This document shows positions 6,731-9,290 of a DNA stretch of 9,290 nt, one piece after another. The notes under the pieces were generated by a model. It saw only the letters and a program-made list of their open reading frames with translations. It made no database searches and was not told where the DNA came from. The position numbers and the translations under genes are program-made. This DNA is from Actinomycetota bacterium (GTDB lineage: Bacteria > Cyanobacteriota > Vampirovibrionia > Obscuribacterales > Obscuribacteraceae), in assembly GCA_903970355.1 (NCBI GenBank), contig CAJCIF010000108.1, positions 1 to 9,290 on the forward strand, given 5' to 3'. Every line of letters begins with the position of its first letter. The first letter of the stretch is position 1.

Positions 6731-9290
6731 GGCGCCTTTTTGATTCAAGTATTTCTTGGCGTAATCCATCCAGTTGGTATGCAGATCGTTTGTCATTAGT
6801 TCATTAACAGCCGATGCCGGCAAATCAATTGGCATACTCTTTCTTTGGCCGTCCGGTGTGTGTGTATAACGAACTGAGGAGTTGTCACAGATTTCATAGC
6901 TGAGAATTGGCACCCAGACTTCACCCGTCAATACTTCCAGTTGCGATCTCACAATTTGGCTTACTCCAACTTCCGTTGTTGATTTCACAATGCGGCACGA
7001 CTCGCCTAACTTCTCAATGAGGCTATTCATGATGGTATCTTGAACCCAGGCTTGTTCAGTTGCATCGAGGTTCTGTGATGTGAGGTTGAATGTGGTTTGA
7101 CCCTTGTTTCCTTGTATCACTGCCATTCCCGGCTTCTCGTTTACTATGGGTCTCGAAATTGCTGTTCTCGGTGGAGCAATTGGTGCGGACGGGGTTGTAG
7201 ATGAAGTACGTGGGCTGGCAGCACTAACTCTTGAGCGATACTCCGCAATTTCTGTTTTGCTTGGAATCACAATCGAAGTGCCACGGCGTAGTTCTGCTAC
7301 CGGAACTCCCTTCGCATCAACGTTAGTAGGTAAGTTGTTCACTTCGGCGAGCAATTTCCAAAGTGACACGTCATTTAAAACTGGGTGCTTCATAGCGACA
7401 GAGCGTACGGTATCACCCAACCGTACCAACAGTTTTTGCCTTGGATCGACGGGTGCTGGGCCGATAGGACCAAGATATTTCTCGATGTTGGCGCGCCGTT
7501 CTTCAGTGACTCGCGGCTGTTGCTGTGCAGCTTCCAAGCCTGCCCTTGCAACAGTTTGTTCGAACGTTTGCCGTTGTCTCCATTCTCGAACTTGTTTTGG
7601 ACTCGGCAAGGTAAGCACACAACCTGGTTTCAGCTCATAAATAGCGCTGCCATTTACAATAGTCATAATGATCTTGTTCTTGTTCAACTCGTAGATCAGA
7701 GCTGCAATACCTGGGTCCTTGAAGTGTCGCATCGAGATTGCTTCAAGCGTGTCGCCCGGCTTAACTTTGTATTGATCTTGTTTGTTGTCGAGGCGCTCTT
7801 TCTCTTCTTCCTGAGCCGTGAGAAGAGCAGTGAGTTGCTCAGCTTCTTGTTCCGCTAACTTTTGCTGTCTTGCTTGTTCGGCTTGTTCAGCAGACAGTCT
7901 GTCGTTGAGAACTTGTTCGAGGTCTCGACGTTCCTTATCCATACGAGCTTGTAGTTCGCTGTCATTCCTCGAAATCAAGTCGGGTTCCGACTGTATGCCG
8001 AGTCCAAAAGCTGAATCGATGTAATCGTTTTTGGCGTGGCCACTGACCATGTCGATCGCTTCATCTACAGATGTCCCGCCGCTCGTCCATGGATTCATCG
8101 CTTCGATGCGATCTCCTGGATAATGGACTCCATCATCTGATGCTTGGATACCGCCTGCGAATGGTCCTTCGTCTTGTCGCGGTATTCCATGACCATTACC
8201 AATAATCGGCATTCCATCGAAATTGACCAAGTCAGAAGCTCCGCCTGAGTATGGATCATTAGAAGCGGTGGTGGCATTTGTTGGATCCAAGGGACCGCCA
8301 AATCCATAACCTTGATCTACTCCTGGATCAGCGGTATGCCCCGATGGATTGGTCCAGGATTGGTCGGCAGGATTTCCGTATCCACCTGCTACGAAATTAG
8401 GATCGTATGTATTTCCAGTTGGATCGAAACCGTTGGATGTGAAGTTTGGATCAAAGAAACTGCCAGGAGCTGTAGAAGGATCGTTTGGTGATCCATAAGA
8501 GCCTGGTACAAAGTTTGGATCGACTCCAGCTTGACCAGTAGTCCATGATTGATCGATTGGGAATCCGAGGTTGGATGAGATGAAGCTTGGATCGAAGGCA
8601 TTTGCAGATTGACCTGGGGAGGATTGATCTGGATTCCGTCCGGAGTCGGATTGATTTGAATTAGCAGTAGAATTCGTATCCGGTGAGTAACTACCATCCG
8701 AAGATTGGAACGGTGAAGATGTTGTTGGTTGTTGGCTAAAGCTGCCGTTATTAAAGAGAGCATCACCTAAAGACGTTCCGCTGTTGCCTACGTTGCTGAA
8801 ATCAGGATTGGTAAACGCACCTGGAATATGTGTACCGCTGCCATCGAAGCTTTGTGGTATCAGATTGCCATTGGCATCGAAGTTTTGTGCAACTTGATTG
8901 CCGTTGAAATCAAAGTTTTGCGAAATTGGATTGCCGCCGGCATCGGAAGATTGTGTAATCGGATTGCCATTGAAATCGAAGTTTTGTGAAATTGGATTGC
9001 CGTTGGCATCGACAGTTTGTGTAAATGGATTGCCATTGGCAGCGGAAGTTTGCGAAATTGGATTGCCGTTGGCGTCGACAGTTTGAGCAATTGGATTGCC
9101 GTTGGCATCGACAGTTTCTGCAATTGGATTGCCGTTGGCATCGACGGTTTGTGCAATTGGATTGCCGTTGGCATCGACGGTTTGTGCAATTGGATTGCCG
9201 TTGGCATCGACGGTTTGTGCAATTGGATTGCCGTTGGCATCGACAGCTTGCGGCTGCCCGACTGGATTACCGTTGGCAGTGGAAGATTGC
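6728..9290 (-). CDS. Large repeat-rich LysM-domain protein (5' partial)
   Basis: Read in frame from 9289 down to the stop at 6730-6728, there is no stop codon over 853 residues, so the gene runs past the right edge and its start and any signal peptide are unseen. A TTG at 8290 could be mistaken for a start, but the repeat pattern continues unbroken upstream of it. In order from the N-terminal side: 11-residue DANGNPIAQTV-type repeats (9280-8813), a Gly/Asn/Ser/Pro-rich stretch with DPNF and DQSW motifs (to about 8290), a charged Gln/Glu coiled coil (about 7963-7772), a LysM module with YKVKPGDTLEAIS (about 7771-7604), a second weaker LysM-like module with LVRLGDTVRSVA (about 7432-7262), a Pro/Ser/Thr linker, and an unassigned C-terminal domain of about 135 residues. 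LysM modules bind N-acetylglucosamine-containing polymers such as peptidoglycan, so an envelope location is likely but unproven. No catalytic domain is recognisable. Confidence 0.8.
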   Translation of the reverse strand, partial: QSSTANGNPVGQPQAVDANGNPIAQTVDANGNPIAQTVDANGNPIAQTVDANGNPIAETVDANGNPIAQTVDANGNPISQTSAANGNPFTQTVDANGNPISQNFDFNGNPITQSSDAGGNPISQNFDFNGNQVAQNFDANGNLIPQSFDGSGTHIPGAFTNPDFSNVGNSGTSLGDALFNNGSFSQQPTTSSPFQSSDGSYSPDTNSTANSNQSDSGRNPDQSSPGQSANAFDPSFISSNLGFPIDQSWTTGQAGVDPNFVPGSYGSPNDPSTAPGSFFDPNFTSNGFDPTGNTYDPNFVAGGYGNPADQSWTNPSGHTADPGVDQGYGFGGPLDPTNATTASNDPYSGGASDLVNFDGMPIIGNGHGIPRQDEGPFAGGIQASDDGVHYPGDRIEAMNPWTSGGTSVDEAIDMVSGHAKNDYIDSAFGLGIQSEPDLISRNDSELQARMDKERRDLEQVLNDRLSAEQAEQARQQKLAEQEAEQLTALLTAQEEEKERLDNKQDQYKVKPGDTLEAISMRHFKDPGIAALIYELNKNKIIMTIVNGSAIYELKPGCVLTLPSPKQVREWRQRQTFEQTVARAGLEAAQQQPRVTEERRANIEKYLGPIGPAPVDPRQKLLVRLGDTVRSVAMKHPVLNDVSLWKLLAEVNNLPTNVDAKGVPVAELRRGTSIVIPSKTEIAEYRSRVSAASPRTSSTTPSAPIAPPRTAISRPIVNEKPGMAVIQGNKGQTTFNLTSQNLDATEQAWVQDTIMNSLIEKLGESCRIVKSTTEVGVSQIVRSQLEVLTGEVWVPILSYEICDNSSVRYTHTPDGQRKSMPIDLPASAVNELMTNDLHTNWMDYAKKYLNQKGA
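8351..8593 (-). repeat. Degenerate DPNF / DQSW repeat segment
   Basis: Within the large LysM gene, the peptide alternates DPSF, DPNFVPGSYG, DPNFTSNG and DPNFVAGGYG, and carries DQSWT twice, near 8552-8540 and 8363-8351. The spacing is irregular (about 17-25 residues) and the DNA is diverged, so this is an old, decayed repeat compared with the neighbouring 33-base array. The composition (Gly, Asn, Pro, Phe, Tyr) suggests an extended flexible segment. Confidence 0.65.
8813..9280 (-). repeat. 33-bp tandem repeat array encoding DANGNPIAQTV units
   Basis: On the minus strand there are 13 consecutive 33-base units from 9241 to 8813, each encoding 11 residues with consensus DANGNP(I)(A/S)Q(T/N)(V/F), preceded by a 39-base variant unit at 9280-9242. 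Three units in a row (plus-strand 9128-9160, 9161-9193, 9194-9226) are identical base for base. Units become progressively divergent toward 8813, where the last (DGSGTHIPGAF) is barely recognisable. The array is in frame throughout and may continue beyond the window. Confidence 0.95.

Noticed and set aside
6730..6741. AGGCGCCT palindrome followed by T residues as a terminator
   Set aside because: The palindrome has no loop, so it cannot form a stable hairpin, and it is the coding sequence for the last residues of the LysM protein.
7104..7640. Plus-strand 178-residue open frame opposite the LysM gene
   Set aside because: Its sequence is Cys/Ser-rich nonsense antisense to the LysM modules, which are clearly encoded on the other strand.
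8389..8766. Minus-strand 125-residue open frame
   Set aside because: It overlaps the LysM gene in another frame and has no domain or initiation signal. It is a by-product of the low-complexity repeat region.
8860..9240. Minus-strand frame of 126 residues with MPTAIQLHKPS-type repeats
   Set aside because: It is the 33-base repeat read in a second frame. A unit length divisible by three keeps other frames open too. The LysM frame runs through the whole region and joins recognisable domains.
8813..9280. RTX calcium nonapeptides or RHS/YD repeats
   Set aside because: The unit is 11 residues without GGxGxD, and it lacks the Tyr-Asp core of YD repeats. Only the DxNGN part is similar.
8813..9290. 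Short regular repeats as a CRISPR array
   Set aside because: Units are directly contiguous with no unique spacers, and they are in frame within a protein-coding gene.

Overview
The window is densely coding bacterial DNA of near-balanced base composition. It holds no rRNA, tRNA, insertion sequence, CRISPR array or phage gene that I can see. The taxon cannot be fixed from the sequence. Two-membrane-span VirD4-like and HerA-like ATPases beside a long LysM protein suggest a free-living bacterium with a complex envelope. A little-sampled lineage (for example a non-photosynthetic cyanobacterial relative) would fit the style of these proteins, but that is a weak guess.

Layout. Three genes run rightward. 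Gene 1 (left edge to 2915, start outside the window) encodes a membrane-anchored FtsK/HerA-superfamily ATPase resembling VirD4/TraG coupling proteins. It has a long Pro-rich tail, an Asp/His tract, two membrane spans enclosing a β-rich domain of about 155 residues, and a cytoplasmic motor. After a 68-base gap containing a perfect 7-bp hairpin next to the start codon, gene 2 (2984-6220) encodes a 1078-residue HerA/DUF87-type ATPase. It has an extra C-terminal region with two CxxCxxxC motifs. Gene 3 (6227-6727) follows six bases later in the same reading frame, behind tandem stop codons, and encodes a 166-residue acidic protein that I do not recognise. A fourth gene (6728 to the right edge, minus strand) faces them, and its stop codon directly abuts that of gene 3. 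It encodes a large low-complexity protein with 11-residue tandem repeats, a DPNF-rich segment, a coiled coil, two LysM-like modules and an unassigned C-terminal domain. Its start also lies outside the window.

How they may work together (inference). Gene 1 looks like a membrane-embedded pump or coupling ATPase and gene 2 like a soluble hexameric motor. Gene 3 is probably an accessory factor translationally tied to gene 2. The LysM protein could be a peptidoglycan-associated partner or an unrelated neighbour. Two HerA/FtsK-superfamily motors in a row, with no relaxase, VirB-type channel gene or nuclease in view, make this a candidate for an uncharacterised DNA- or protein-translocation machine. 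The rest of the locus on both sides would have to be inspected to test this.
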